From the NCBI GenBank assembly GCA_003508835.1, contig PUFA01000072.1:4810501-4874500 (forward strand): a stretch of DNA of 64,000 nt, read 5' to 3'. Under the pieces are notes generated by a model. That model saw only the letters and a program-made list of their open reading frames with translations. It searched no databases and was not told where the DNA came from. The stretch is from Eonycteris spelaea (taxonomy: Eukaryota; Chordata; Mammalia; Chiroptera; Pteropodidae). Positions 46,766 through 59,645 of this stretch are shown here, piece by piece. Position 1 is the stretch's first letter. Every line of letters starts with the position of its first letter. A program made the position numbers and the translations under genes.

Positions 46766-48289
46766 AGGGGAGTTAAGGGCAAATTACCTCTTTGTCTTTG
46801 AAGGATTTTAAAGTAGAGGTACCTGTTGACAAGGAAATGAACGGAATAGCATTTAAGGAATCAGAGGATAATTCACCAGCCCAATAACTGAGGTCTGGAG
46901 CTGTTTGTTTGTTTGTTTTGGTAAATTTACCATTACTAGTCTCCAGGTGATGGAACCTGTGATTTCTCCAAAGTCCCTCAGATAGTTATTTTATCTTTTG
47001 TCCTGATATATTTTCAGCTTAATATTGCAGAAGACCCGATGATGTTGTGCTATAAAAAAACGCAGCTCAGGTACTTTAATGCTCTTAAACCTCTAATGGT
47101 GATTCTTACCTTGCAGAAGATTTCTGGAGTTATAAACTCTGAGAGTCATGGCTCTCTCAGTCAGTGAGCTTCACTTACTGGAGGCAAATACTTGAAACTT
47201 TTTTCTTAAATGTGGCGCATCAACAGAAAGCCAGTAAGCACATCAGACAGGTGTTACTTTCCCCTTGCTAGAGGCTCATTTCTTCAGCTAATAGGAGATT
47301 TACTGATGTGTCCCAAGCTTTCACTGCTGAAATTGCTGGGCCACGCATGAGCAGAAGCTGAATAAACTCTTTTTATATTGCTCTCCAAGCCTTTTGGCAG
47401 TATTGTAGCCTTGAATTTTAAATCAGCAATTAAATTCCTTTTCAGTTAGAGAACACTTTAAATGTAGCTTCACCATATCCTTTCACCTAATGTCAAAGAC
47501 ATAAAAACACTCAATTATTAGTTGAGCCTCAAAGCTGAAGAGGCAACTTTGTTTTGGAGTTGTGTTTCTCTCTCTTTCAGCTGGCCTTCTAGAAGCTTAT
47601 TTCTTCTCCAGAGGCAACTCCCTTGTTGTAGATATATCACATTCAGAGGGGGAGCTTGGAAACCAGATCTGTGGGCCTCTCCCTCTTACCACGACCTCTA
47701 ACCTCTGACCTCTGACTTCTGCTGCATTTTCCTTTCTTGGGAATTCCTGAAAAAATGGGAATGATTGACTCTGAAAAATCTAGACTATTTAATCAATTCT
47801 ACCATAAATCATGGCTGCAATAGCAAATGTTATTTAAAATATATCAGCCAAGATTCTAAAGAAACTTCAGTCATTTCATTAAAAAAAAACTTCTCGAAAG
47901 GTATCTAATCTCTGTGAACTACCATTGATTTAGATGTCATTCTGTTTTTCTGTCTGAATCCCAAGATCAACTTCACGTGTTTGCAAAGAAACTTAATTTT
48001 GGAAAGGGTTGATCAAAAGTTAAGGTCATTTTTAACAGGATTTCTCACAGCAATGCAGACAGGGTAGGGGGCTGCATCTCCGTGATGGGATGCATTGAGG
48101 AGCTGGGGCCGGCTGCAGACCGCGGTCAAAGACAAGCAGGGAGCCTGACACCGTCCCTTCACGGTACAGTGGAAAGAGTAAATAAGATCACATGGAGGGA
48201 GTAATCATATCTGATGCTGCTACCTCCTCCTGATAAAGGGTAGGTGCAAAATAGCATATGCCATGTTAAGGACAAGGCATTACTTCACA
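46766..48289. other. Mostly unique DNA, regulatory candidates
   Basis: No transposon was recognised in 1.5 kb. It contains the DR1-type array at 47692-47718 and an AT-rich flank (47790-47880) of low repeat content. No coding frame of interest is present. Confidence 0.4.
47692..47718 (-). promoter_or_regulatory. Four tandem nuclear-receptor half-sites, DR1 spacing
   Basis: On the minus strand four AGGTCA-like hexamers (AAGTCA, AGGTCA, AGGTTA, AGGTCG) follow each other, each separated by a single G. Direct repeats spaced by one base are the known recognition pattern of RXR/PPAR, HNF4 and COUP-TF dimers. Function here is inferred only. Confidence 0.4.
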
Positions 48290-50604
48290 CACAGGACAGC
48301 CAAAGGCCATTTATTCATTCATTTTTACATTTATTTAAAAAGCCAGTTTGGAATGCCTACAACCTCTCAGTTACCATGAAGAATTAGAGAGACAGAGGGG
48401 AGAGAGTGGTGGAAGCCAACATGATGGAGAGAAATTCACAGTGTGATGGGGAAGGGTGCTGTGCGTGTAAATGATCATAATTCCACACGTACTGGGGAAG
48501 GGTACCTTTTGCATGGGAAGAAGGGAGGGATTATTGGTGATGCTTGGTCCTCTAGTAAATCCACGGTACATGTGTCTAGCTGTTCTAGAATTTAAACTTT
48601 CTCAATAAGACAGACTAATTCACTTCCATACTATAGATATCTCTGTCTTCTATGAATGGCCCTTTAATTGAGTCAGAAGTAGGTTGGAGCAGCTGAGAGT
48701 TGGAAATGTAAAAACAGGGAATAGGAGGTGGTATGGGGCCAGTGAACTGTAATCTTCAAGGCTCTCCTGGGTTCGGGCTTCTGGTGGTCAAAGATAATTC
48801 GATGGCGTAAGGGGGAGTGAGAGGCATCAAAAGCTTATATTTTGGAAGTGGACACAGTTAAACAAACTTTGATTTGCTTTCATAACTTCTTCTTCTTATA
48901 AATGTTTTATTTAGCCATCAGCCAGGGTTTTGAAAAGTGTAGAAAGGAGCACTGGGCAGCGGGAAGAAAAAGACAAGATGAAAAAATTAGTTTGAAAGGA
49001 AAGGGGAAAAGAGCAGTACTCTAGATTCGAGCAGACTCCATTTTCTTGGTCCTCCATTCTCTTCGTCTCTTCTCAGTTCTGGATCGCGCCTGATGATTTG
49101 TGAAACCGTCTTCCTGCAATGCCATGGGTCAAAGTACTAGAAAGGAGTAGAGAACAGACTTGAAAGGCATCTGGACTGAAACCAGATTACAGCTCCTAAA
49201 TGGTGGTAGCCTGAGATACAATTCTCTCTGGTTTTCTGACATTCTACTGTGAGGATCCAAATAGATGGATAGACAAAATTTGAGAAAAAAATAAAGACTT
49301 TCTAATGACTGTTCTGTGCTTTAATGCATTGATATATGAGAGTCCTTTGTATTGGATATATGGATTTTAAAATATTATAATTAATAGATAATGATAAAAA
49401 TATTATCACATCTTACTAAACACATAATTACTTTGACTTGCAATATAAATGATGTATGCTCCTTACTTTCAAGGTGATAAGTTACTTTTTTTTGTTGTTT
49501 TACTATTAGGGCAGTGAGATTGCTAAGTCTTTAAGTGTTTTCATAGAGGTGACTATTTTTTTTTTAATTTAATGATTAGGAAAGGTGCCCCATGGCCATG
49601 CAAATTGGATTTTCTATGACAGTCCACCTCTGTACCTTCATATGCTTTTAAATAAAGGCAGTTCATTAAAAGGATAATCAAATTTTGTTTATTCAGAAAT
49701 AAACTCATAAATCAGAAACATATTCTGCTGGACCATATGTCCTGATTTTTTCCCCACAAAATTTGGTCATTTTACTCATGATTACAATAACATAAAGTTG
49801 TATGGCTTGGAAAATACCGTTAAAGGAAACATTCTATGAGATTTAGAATGTGGAATGGATATTGTTTGAAAGGAACCGAGTCTCTGTTGGAGTCACCAAA
49901 AAGGATTATTAAACTTTCAAATCTGTTAAGGAATGAATGAAGCTGAGTAACACCTTCTGCAGATTTGAAGTGAGGATGATCATATTCTTTCCAGCTTTAT
50001 AATTCTTTGCTTTGCTTAACTCTTGTCAAGTTTTTGAACTTCAACTTGCTTATAATATCAAATGAAAATCTCACTAGGGTAATCTCATAGAAGGAGTTTG
50101 TGACTTTCTCTTTCCATGGTCCGTTGTGGTTTGAGTGTTCAGAACATCCAGGAACTTTCAGATCAGTATCAGTTTTGAGGGCTCAGCGTCATTTCAGGAA
50201 ATGAATTAAGTGCCCCTTCTGACCTCCACCAAGTGTGCCTGGTTCAAGAGAGCTTGGTGTTTCCCACGATGACCTTGAAAATCATTTCTGTGACAATGTA
50301 AGTCCTGTCCTAACGCTCAGAGCACAAGAAATACTTTTAATGAAAGGTGAAAATTCAAGGAAGAAAGTGACTAACACAACATATGGTGAAGCTGAGACCT
50401 GAAAAAAGGTTTGGCATGTAGTACTTTCTATTTACTTTTGAGATAATTGCAGCATCCAGGACAATTAACATCCAGTCTAAGCTGAGCTCTGCCAATATGC
50501 AGTTTTCTTCTTGTAGAACACCAAGAAGAAATCCATTTTAATTCCGAGAAAATTTCGCGTTTAGATTAAAACTGACAAATTCACTTCAGGGCTCCCGCAT
50601 GTAC
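48290..50604. other. Mostly unique DNA, no gene recognised
   Basis: A short reversed L2-like start lies near 48310-48345 but is not extended. The rest is AT-rich unique DNA with T-runs near 49485 and 49560. There is no frame with a domain. Confidence 0.45.
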
Positions 50605-50850
50605 CAATGCAAAAGCATATGAGCAGGAGGAAGGCCAATGATGAAGAAAACCTGGGACCCTTACTAGCTATGTGATGTTGCGGTCAGCTTCTTCAAGGGT
50701 CTATTTTTGTTTGTAAAATGGGAGTGATAATGTTGTGTTGACTCACGAGGTTATAAGGATTAAATAAGATAACACACTTAAAGTACTTAACATACTGCCT
50801 GACCTTTGGCAAATGCTGCATAGGAGATAGCAACTATTAATAGCTCGAAA
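50605..50850 (+). mobile_element. MIR SINE, near full length
   Basis: 'acctgggacccttactagct', 'atgtgatgttgcggtcagct', 'tttgtttgtaaaatgggagt', 'gttataaggattaaataaga' and 'catactgcctgacctttggc' follow MIR in order. Confidence 0.85.
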
Positions 50851-52139
50851 TGGTTGTTTCCTTGTGGATTTTTCCCCTGCCCTGATTCTCTTTTAAGTAT
50901 ACAGCAGAAATGTATTTCTGTCTATTTGGAGGGGAAAATCAAGTCATGCAGAACAAACCTAGTTTCTATTTCTTTGTCATGATACAAGCTTTTTCTCAGG
51001 AAATACCTGGAACAGGGATAATTTACATGTATTCTGAGAGGGTTCATTATGTATGCATGGTAATCTAAGGGAAAGACCAAAAGAACCATGGTGGGGTGTG
51101 TTATTGTTTTCCTTAGTTCACTAGGCTTCAGTGAATTCTCATTGTTAGAATTCATATCATTAGTGTAAAATTAGTGTAATTGCTAGAACTGGCTCTGCAG
51201 AAGAGATCTCAGCTCGCCAGAGAGTGGGCACTCCACTGTACCCGTCAGAGACTGACATAGCCATTTCTGTGACTTCAGTGACTGCTCTGTTCATCTTTGG
51301 TGCCCACGGAGGCTGACTCGAAAGCAAGAGGTACTCATTCCTTCTGCATTCAGAGCAGGGCTGCATTTTGAAAGTTGGATAGATGACAACTGATATTATA
51401 TATGTTTTAAACCCCTTGTAACTCATAGATGACACCTTTGTGCTTTGGGGAATTTCAGTCTGTTTTTGGCACTGTTACCCCGCTGCATGTGGCATTCGTT
51501 CAGACAATTCTCAGGTTTCCCTGAGCTTACAATTTTCCATCTGCTTGTTTTGGAACAACTTCCTTTGTCCACTGACCAACCCAGCAAATAGTAAAGGGTC
51601 AGGAACAAAAATTACCAGGATCCAGGTGCCAGAATGGATGGATGTGTTTCTGTGATGGAATTCTTCATTTATTGTAGAGCCCACATTTTCCATAGCTCCC
51701 AAAACTACAACCACCACCTCATTCTAACTTGGGACAAGCTAAGAAAGCAGGCTCCAGGTAGAGAGCATAAGCTCTACGTAAAACCATTCGTACTTCAACC
51801 CAAAACGTTTCGAGCTCGCTTAATCAAGAAACCATATTATTCGTTGCAGAGAAAAATTCTATGCCTGCATGACAATGTTAGATTTGTAGCTCCATTTTCG
51901 ACGGGGCTGATGAGCATATCATGGGCCAGCGATATTACTGAATATAAGAATTCTACATCATTTAGTCACCTTTAAGCTGAAAAAATGTGGCTTATTCAAA
52001 TCCCTTAAATTAAAAACTATATGATACTTGGGTGTTGTATATTAAAAAGAAAGCAAAAGAGAAGCTTAATCTCATAGAAAAAATAAATTACTAATAAATT
52101 ACAGGAATGTAACAAAGACTTATCCAAGAATTATGCATT
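50851..52139. other. Unassigned DNA
   Basis: No repeat was recognised. The 113-codon frame 51634-51975 has no domain; the CpGs in it (aaaacgtttcgagctcgctt) are locally unusual. Confidence 0.45.
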
Positions 52140-52310
52140 TTTAGGCTGGAAAGAATCTTAGGTTTGACTTTAGCATCTTAATTTACAGATAAAAAAAATT
52201 GAGACTAAAGGAAGTTAAATGACATCTCAAGATCACAGATTAGCAAGTGGCAGAGTTAAAATGACAAGCTGGGTCTCTCTTTAAGATCAGTGTTTTCCAA
52301 CATATGTGAT
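52140..52310 (-). mobile_element. MIR SINE
   Basis: 'gcatcttaatttacagataa', 'gagactaaaggaagttaaat' and 'gattagcaagtggcagagtt' are MIR read in reverse. Confidence 0.75.
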
Positions 52311-54959
52311 CAAATTGTGTCTTCCCTTCTGTGCATTCTCATCTTCACAAAGGCCTGCCAGGGGGGTGGTAATTAGCAGGCTCCGTTTTGTTTACTCCTG
52401 GCTAGTTTGATGGGAATGGTAGCACTTTGTCTCCTGTTACATCATGGTCCGTGAAGACCGATGCTATCGCAGCACAAGCTACGTCTGTGCGTTCAGATGA
52501 CTCCGCAGTTCCTCTTTGCCAGATCAACGCATTAATACATTGTCTTGCTGATGTGTTTGGAGTGCCAGCTGCCCATCAGGCACCCACCTTGCCTGCCCCA
52601 GTCATGCTGGGACTTTCCTGCCATCGGCCCACATGGAAGTACAGAAACCAACAGTAGGCTGGGCTTGCACTGAGGAATTAACCTGGCTATGAGACTAATT
52701 ATTTGGAAGGAGGCACTGATTCAAAATATGGTAACTACAAGTGAATAGAAAATTCACTCGCCATGTGGACAAATGATAAGGTACCAGGAGCCCAGACAGT
52801 GGTGGAATATCAGTAGATTTCAGTTAGTAGCAACCGACACATCATTTAAGATCCCCGTATCCAAGGCAGGGCCCAGGAAAGCTTGAGAGTGAGAGGTAGC
52901 AGTGCCTGAAGCTGCGTGTGAGTGGGGAAATTAGCAGTTAACAACATGCATGTCTAATAAAACAAAGAAACAAACAAACATACAAGAAAACAAATCTGCT
53001 GACATAGAAATGATGAGAACTCCCGGTTATATGTATCTTCAACAGTTGCGTGTCATTGTTCTTTTCCTTAAGCTCAAAAAACATACACTGGTATTTGGGA
53101 GTTTCAGCCGGCTATTCCAACCACAGGACTCTTCTCATTTCTTGCCGCAAGGGTCTATATAGCATGTCACTCATCACAAGCTTAGAATTGATCAGACAGG
53201 AGTATTCCGCTCTCCTCCAGTTACTGATACCTGAGCTGGGCCAAGTGAGTGGACCTGAGACAAGTCACATACACCACACAGTTCAGTTTCTGCCTCTCAG
53301 ATCCCTGTGGTTTATTCATCTGTAAGTCTGTCTGGGTTTGTGTGTTGGGGGTGTGTGTGTGGGTGTGTGTGTGTGTTTGTGTGTTTAAACAAGTCACCTT
53401 AGGCACAATTATGGGCGGGCCTTGATGCCGTACTCTCATACTCTAATAGCTTGTTTGTCGGTAATTACGATCTCATGAGAGACGCCTCCCATGGAGCATT
53501 CAACAACAGCAAACCAGTAACAGCGGGCACTGGTAATTTGAGTTCCCACTTTTATAGAAGGATCTGATTTTTTTTTTTTAAATGTTTCCCTTCTCTGCTT
53601 AAAACTTCAGAAATCTAGAAATGATATTGGGAGAGTTGTGACAGTTACACAACATTCAAACTTCAGACTGTGAGAATCTCTGATCTCTAGGGAAAAAAAT
53701 TAAAAAGTGACTCACCAGCCACCTGGTTTATGGAGTTATATTGTGCTACACTGAGAAAGCAAGATAGATTGGTTCTTTAAAGAAACTAGAAATATTTGTC
53801 TTTGAAGAAATATAAATAAGAGTGTTTAATACAATGAAATCATGTTCCTTGTGTGAAATGTATGCTGATATCTTTTTAACTCCAGAAAGCAAATATCATT
53901 CTTACGTGGTACCCCTATTTGGGGATGCAAGCAAATTTTTCCAGGAAGGGCTTGGAATTGATTGATTGATAATTACTTATTCATATTTAAGAAAATTAAT
54001 AAACACATTTTTCTAAATACGAAAATGCTTTAAAAGTTCTCTTAAATTCCTTTTTTTTTTCAAAAATGGCAAAAAAAAAAATCCTGTTTAGCAAGTTTAT
54101 TAGCATTGAGAATCTGTTTCCTCTGTTTTGTTTTGTTTTTTTAATTGTGTTCCTAGGTCTGGCTCTTTCTCCCTGCTCCTCATCTGTCATCCTGTCCAAA
54201 TCAATACATCGCCTCTGTCCCTGGGTGGCCCAGCTTCTTGTTGGTGCTCTGTTTTTAGGCTTTGGGATAAAATATCAAGAAATGAAGACTTTCAGTGAAT
54301 CTTTTAAAACTCATCCTTTTTTTTTTTTCATTTTAATTTCCAAAGTCTACATTCCCTTGATTTTCTATAGAGGTGGTGGGATTTTCCCCGTGTTTTAATC
54401 TTGGCTCTGTTTCTAGTTTGACATAAAAGAGGTTTTCTTAAGTGGCTATAAAACTAATGCATAGGACTAACACAACATTCTCAGGAGCACAGGAAATTTC
54501 GAAAATGACCTTTGGTACTGGTTGTCTTAGTCAATTCCTCAGGAATCAATTTAATCGTAGAAAGGATGTTTACAAGATCTGCAATGTGTGTGCATGTTTA
54601 TAGGTTGTTTTCTTGGATTAGCATTAAAAACATGATGCGAAAGAGGCCAAGTACAGAATGGATGTTCCTGTTACTTCATATTTACATTGGATCCTTGTAA
54701 AATCCTTTCTGAAGAGTGAGATTCCTAGACAGAAGATTCTGAATTCTGCACGTTATTGAAAAACCACATGAGATACAATGAAAAGCATTTGCTTTGAAAG
54801 TAGACTAGTGTCATAGAATTGAGGGGAGAAAAATACAAAATAATAACAACAAAATCCAACTTTAAATGAAGCAAGAAAGGAACAGTCCAAGGGTAAGAAA
54901 TTACTGGCTAAATTTTCAGAACATAACATAATAAGTTGATATGCTGTAGAATACTGTGA
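52311..54959. other. Mostly unique DNA with low-complexity tracts
   Basis: It contains T-runs near 53570, 54050 and 54318 and a GTTTT tract near 54125. No gene was recognised; the frames at 52427-52657, 52950-53325 and 54066-54398 lack domains, the last being low-complexity. Confidence 0.45.
53339..53385. repeat. (GT)n microsatellite, interrupted
   Basis: Alternating GT with 'tgggggtg' and 'gggtg' interruptions. Confidence 0.93.
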
Positions 54960-55110
54960 TTAAGACCTGGAACAAATAGAGGAATTAAAAAAACAGCTAG
55001 AGTAGACTTACCAGGGTGACCACTTCATAAGGTACATAAATATGCAATCATGGTGTTATACACTTGATAGTAATCTAATATTGGATGTCAGCTATGTTGA
55101 AAAAGAAATT
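54960..55110 (+). mobile_element. L1 3' UTR terminus
   Basis: 'cagggtgaccacttcataag', 'tggtgttatacacttgatag' and 'taatattggatgtcagctat' follow the last 100 bases of L1MA/L1MB-type 3' UTRs (gttgtacacctgaaactaat ... atgtcaattatatctc). Confidence 0.65.
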
Positions 55111-56599
55111 AATTTTTCTTTGTTAATTTAAAAAAGGAGAGCTAGGATAAAATATGGCGAATGAGCTGGAGGAACACCATAATCTAATGGATAAGGAACT
55201 CCCATTGTGTAAGAAGCAGCTCTGGAACAATTTATTTGACTTTACCATGTTTTTGGTCTCATAGTATGAGCAGATAAACAGTATTATTGTGGACAGGTGA
55301 AAACTACAGTGGTAGAATGATTTTAAATATGTCAACATTACACCGAATACCTATCTGGAAATCGCAGGGTTCGGAAAAATTTAAGTCTTCATGTCATTGT
55401 TTAGGTATTAAATAAGTATGACCCAGGAATACAGTCAGTGCTGCTATGACACTTGTTTTGAAAATGCAAATTAGTTCCAGTGCACGGGATATACTAAGGA
55501 ACAATTTGAACATAACGTGTGTTTACTTGCGCATAACACGAAATTTGAGCAAGCATCACACTTGGCTGTATGTCCTCAAGAAATACTAGGTGAATGGGAG
55601 AAACTACACACAACTCACTGAGCTGCATCGGAATACACCAAACACACCTGCGCGGTCCTCAGACACCTACCAGCCCTCTCAGTTCAGAGATCCTCCTACA
55701 CCTGGTATTATAGCCGTCTATCAGATTTCTGTAAACCTTCTACTACTTCGCAATAACTCACAAGCTGCAAACCTTTCTTCTGGTGCCCACTTCCACAAGA
55801 ATACCTCAGGCCTTTCCCAAGGTGAAGCGCCATATTCATTGTAGTATTTGTGCATTCTTACACTTGGACCATGTGGAAAACCATGCTGCCTTTTCTTTTT
55901 AATCAGGTTTCTATCTTTTGAAAAATATTTCTGATAACTTCTTGAGTGCTCTATCCCTAACCCCCCCCCCACCTTTTTTTTCTGATCATGCATAGCATGG
56001 TGAGTTTTAAGGGCATATGTGTCATGTTCTAGCACAACTGTTATGTGCCAGGTGCTGTTTCCTAAAATAGGACCTGTTCACTATCCTTGCGAGCTTAGCA
56101 AGACAGTCTAAACATGTTACTTCGTCTTCATCTCCAAATTTGTCCTCCGGTCATTTCATTGCTCATGCCTTTATGGCTTAGTTTACCTAGGATGAACCTA
56201 ACCAGTTGGCAGTGCCTTCTACTCTGAGATGGGTTTTGCAAAAACCAAATGGACCATTTTCTTGCCTTTTCAAAGAGAACCACACAGGAAGGAAAACAAG
56301 AAATTCAACTTTTAAGCTGGGCTATTCATGGCCTTTGCTAAATCCTGGCAAAGAATCGTGGTTTTTCATTACGATTCATCTCACTGATTTCCCAGTAGAA
56401 TGAACTAGTCTTTTTATTAAGACTTTGGGAAAGCGAAGTTGGGTTACCCAAGTGATTAAGTGGTGTTATCTGATGAGTGAAAAATGAATTACTTTTCAAT
56501 ATACATTTGGGGATCTCTGTGTTTTCTTTCCCTGGGTTCTATTTTGCGAAAACTGGTTCAAGGGCAAGGGGAAGGTCAAGCTCCCCCATTCTGTCCTGC

Positions 56600-56755
56600 T
56601 GCAACAACGTCTGCCTTTCCGCTCTGTGGGCAAGCGAGATAAAGTAGACGCGCTCCGTCGTCGGAAACGGAAGGCCGGTTCTGTCTCCCCGTTCAAGAGA
56701 GCCCAGCCACTCCACTGGCTCCGAACAGTCCCGTCCTACGACCAACGGAACGCTA
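56600..56755. other. CpG-dense patch
   Basis: Sixteen CpGs in about 155 bases, including 'gacgcgctccgtcgtcggaa'. DNA on both sides is AT-rich and CpG-poor. No repeat family was recognised and no TATA or start-site signal is clear. Confidence 0.5.
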
Positions 56756-56783
56756 TTTTATAGTTTCCTAGCTTTTAATTAAA

Positions 56784-56808
56784 GTGTGTGTGCACACACA
56801 CACACACT
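56784..56808. repeat. Alternating purine-pyrimidine tract with 18-bp palindrome
   Basis: 'gtgtgtgtgcacacacac' at 56784-56801 is a perfect palindrome, continued by CA repeats. Such tracts favour Z-DNA. Confidence 0.8.
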
Positions 56809-57159
56809 CACATGTGCACATGCAGTGACATTTCTTTCTTCTGCCAACCTGCACTCCATAGAGATATCAATCTGTATAAGAAGGGAGAACGGATTCATTT
56901 AAACCCTATTCTAATTTTGCTATTAGGACTATAATGATCTCTAACACTGAACCCATTAAAATACTTGGTGAGTAAATAATATAATTATGTTTTTGCTTTC
57001 ATTTGAACTAAACTTACTATAAAAAAAATTCTGTTATTGGTAAATTATTACAATGAATACACTCTGCCTATTTGGAGATAATATTAAATATAATCTTTGA
57101 AGGTATTATTTTAACGATAAAGGTACTATTTTATTATAGTTTGAGTCTATACAAGTCTT

Positions 57160-57953
57160 TTGGGTCCTAGGGCCCAATCCAGTGTGGAGCAGCTCTCCAG
57201 ATACCAGTGGGTTGTCCTCTGTTCAACTTGGCTCTGACACCGTCTACCTGGATCACATTCCACAGCTACGGGTCCAGCCCTACAAGGGTTCAGGTGCAGT
57301 GGCAAGCCCAGGTTGTTACTGCGCTCCTAACCAGCTGGCCACACGCTGGAGGATCCAGTGACCCACCTCTAACTCAGAATACTTGTACTTCTGACCGACT
57401 GGCTATAAATCAGAGGTTCCCACAAGCCTCCTCCTTTGGCTCACAGAACTTAGAGAAACATTTGACTTATCAGAGCACTGGTGTGTTATAGAAGGATATA
57501 ACCCAGAAACAGCCAGATGGAAGAGATGCCTAGGGCGGGGTGTGGGGAAGGCTTGCCACTCTGCCAGCACCTCCCGGTGTTCACCACCCAGGGAGCACTT
57601 CGAACCCCATCCTTTGTGGGTTTTATGGAGGCTTCATCACAAAGTCAAGGTTGACTAAGTCACTGGCCTTTGCAGATTGATTCAGCCTCCATCCCCACTC
57701 ACTCCCTTCACCTGAGGCTGGGGATGGGGGTAGGTGGGACTGAAGGTTCTAACCCTCTAACTCACAAGGTTGGTTTCCCTGGTAACCAGCCCTTATCCTT
57801 AGGTTACCTAAGGACTTTTCTAAAAGGTACCTCATGAATATAAAAGATAGCTTTATTGTTCTTATCCCAGGAAATTCCAAGGGTTTGGGGAGTTCTCTGC
57901 CAGGAATCAACTAGAAGACCAAATACATATTTATTATAAATCACAATATCACA
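57160..57953 (-). mobile_element. Solo LTR of an endogenous retrovirus, antisense
   Basis: Read on the minus strand it begins 'tgtgatattgtgatttataa'. It then has 'ccttggaatttcctgggata', 'cttccatctggctgtttctg', 'ggttatatccttctataaca', 'gatttatagccagtcggtca', 'agtaacaacctgggcttgcc' and 'ccaggtagacggtgtcagag'. These are the ordered blocks of a mammalian ERV LTR group resembling MER39-type LTRs, though the family is not certain. No gag, pol or env sequence is adjacent. The 94-codon frame at 57207-57491 lies in it. Confidence 0.7.
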
Positions 57954-58807
57954 CACAGAGTGAGCTTTTTGTGTAGTCAACTTATTATATTATTTTTAGA
58001 GAAGGAAAAATGGTAGTGGGTTAGGATTATGATGAGAGAATATATAACCCTTTAGATATAATGTACTCAGTATGCAGATATTTGGTAATATATGTGAAAT
58101 GAGGGAGGGGAAAAAGAATGGGAAGGAGAGGGAGTATTATTAGTACTTGATCTGTATTTGAAATACATAGATCAAGATAAGAGAATCATTCATGCAAAAT
58201 AAGTTTTCAAGAATAATTGTATGCAGACGTTTGTCCACACAGTTTTACTAAATTTTGTTTCTTTCATTCCCTTTATATATCAAAGCAAATAATTGAAATG
58301 TGAAATGTGTTCCTTTGTAAGCTGAATTGTGGTTTATAAGCTATTGAAACAATTGGGCGTTTTACATATAATCAGTCAATTTATTGTAGGAAAAATATTT
58401 AAGATGTATTTTATCTTCAAGCAACACGATACAGATCCACAACCAAATGGAAGATTTCTGAGCTTGTGAAGTCTCACAGAACTACTTCCACTTCAGACTT
58501 AACTAGATCTGTATTATATACACTACGGTAATATAAACGTACAGAGATGACAAAGGGAATAAGAAATGTACAGAAAGCTTCTATTCTGAAGACTGATTGC
58601 TGGGAACATATACATGTGAGCGACAATGAATAACAATATTACAAGGTTATGTAAGTGTGATTATAATGTTTTGGTGTCAAAGACAGTGTGTCTACACAAA
58701 GCCAACCCACCCACTTATGTGAAAACTTCAAATAGCCACTTTTCTTTAAAAAAAAAAAATGTATTGGTCTTTTTCCCTTAACATAAACGCATACTCTTTT
58801 GTTGATT
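57954..58807. other. Unassigned AT-rich DNA
   Basis: No repeat or gene was recognised; there is an A-run near 58747. Confidence 0.5.
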
Positions 58808-58990
58808 GCTTGATTCATTCATTTATTCAGTCGTTAAACATATGTTTATTGAGCACATATTATGGGGTCAGGTGCTGTGTTAGGCATTGAGTAAGTAGTA
58901 TTAAAAAAAAAGACGTCATCCCTCTTTTTATGTAGCTTCATTTCATTCTCATACGGACAGATGAAACAATAAAATGATACACTTACAAGA
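58808..58990 (-). mobile_element. L2 3' end, antisense
   Basis: 'gattcattcatttattcagt', 'atgtttattgagcacatatt', 'ggtcaggtgctgtgttaggc' and 'gacgtcatccctctttttat' match the reversed L2 3' end. Confidence 0.75.
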
Positions 58991-59645
58991 GATAACAGAA
59001 CCATCCAACTGTTTTATTTCGCGTAGTTGAAAACTAAGAGCCACAGAAATAGTGTCATAACAAGGGTCATACCGCTGGTTAATTTTCTGTCCGAAGGTAG
59101 CATCCAGTTTCCTGACTTTTTCTCTTATGATGTTGCCCCCACAATCAACTGTTTACACTTAGTTGACACCATTGAAGAATATTCTTCTCACTTAGAAGCA
59201 AAGAATCTGTAGAAAAATTCCTCCCACATACTATGATGAGCACTCAGATTATCTCTGTCTCCTTATTTCTCCCCCATTGCTTAGTTTTATCCGCTGCTAA
59301 ATAACGTAAAGGCATGAGATTCCATTTACAACCGCCTAACTCCCTCCACCGACTAACCTCCTCTTATCACTGACTCGCTCCTTCTGATTCGTGGCCCCCT
59401 TCTGTCTTTTTCCACTCAGACCATGCTACATACGGGCCATTCACATTCTAATCTTGGCCTTCGGAGGCTCCTCGTCGCCTCCCACATCAGGTGCAGCATC
59501 CTCATCCGATGATGAAGTCCTTCCTAGCCTTGGCCCCAATCACTTTTTCAGTCTTTGCTTCATTACAGGCGCCCTGAATCACACTCAACCGCTACACTGG
59601 CAGGCTTGGAGCAGAGTGAAATATACAGAACTCTTTAGTAATTGA
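58991..59645. other. Unassigned DNA, possible L2 piece at 59260-59620
   Basis: The pyrimidine-rich part around 59330-59590 may be an L2 3' UTR segment on the plus strand, but no diagnostic block is clear. The 84-codon frame 59391-59645 has no domain. Confidence 0.35.

Larger units (their letters stand above)
55111..57159. other. Unassigned DNA with CpG patch and short CA tract
   Basis: It has a C10 run at 55961-55970, a CpG-dense patch at 56600-56755 and an alternating GT/CA palindrome at 56784-56801. A short reversed MIR-like or L2-like piece may lie near 56045-56070. No gene was recognised. Confidence 0.45.

Noticed and set aside
47559..47760. Possible exon after the 'ctctctctttcag' acceptor-like site at about 47580
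   Set aside because: No consensus donor at a suitable distance and no open frame of note, so only the DR1 motif is reported.
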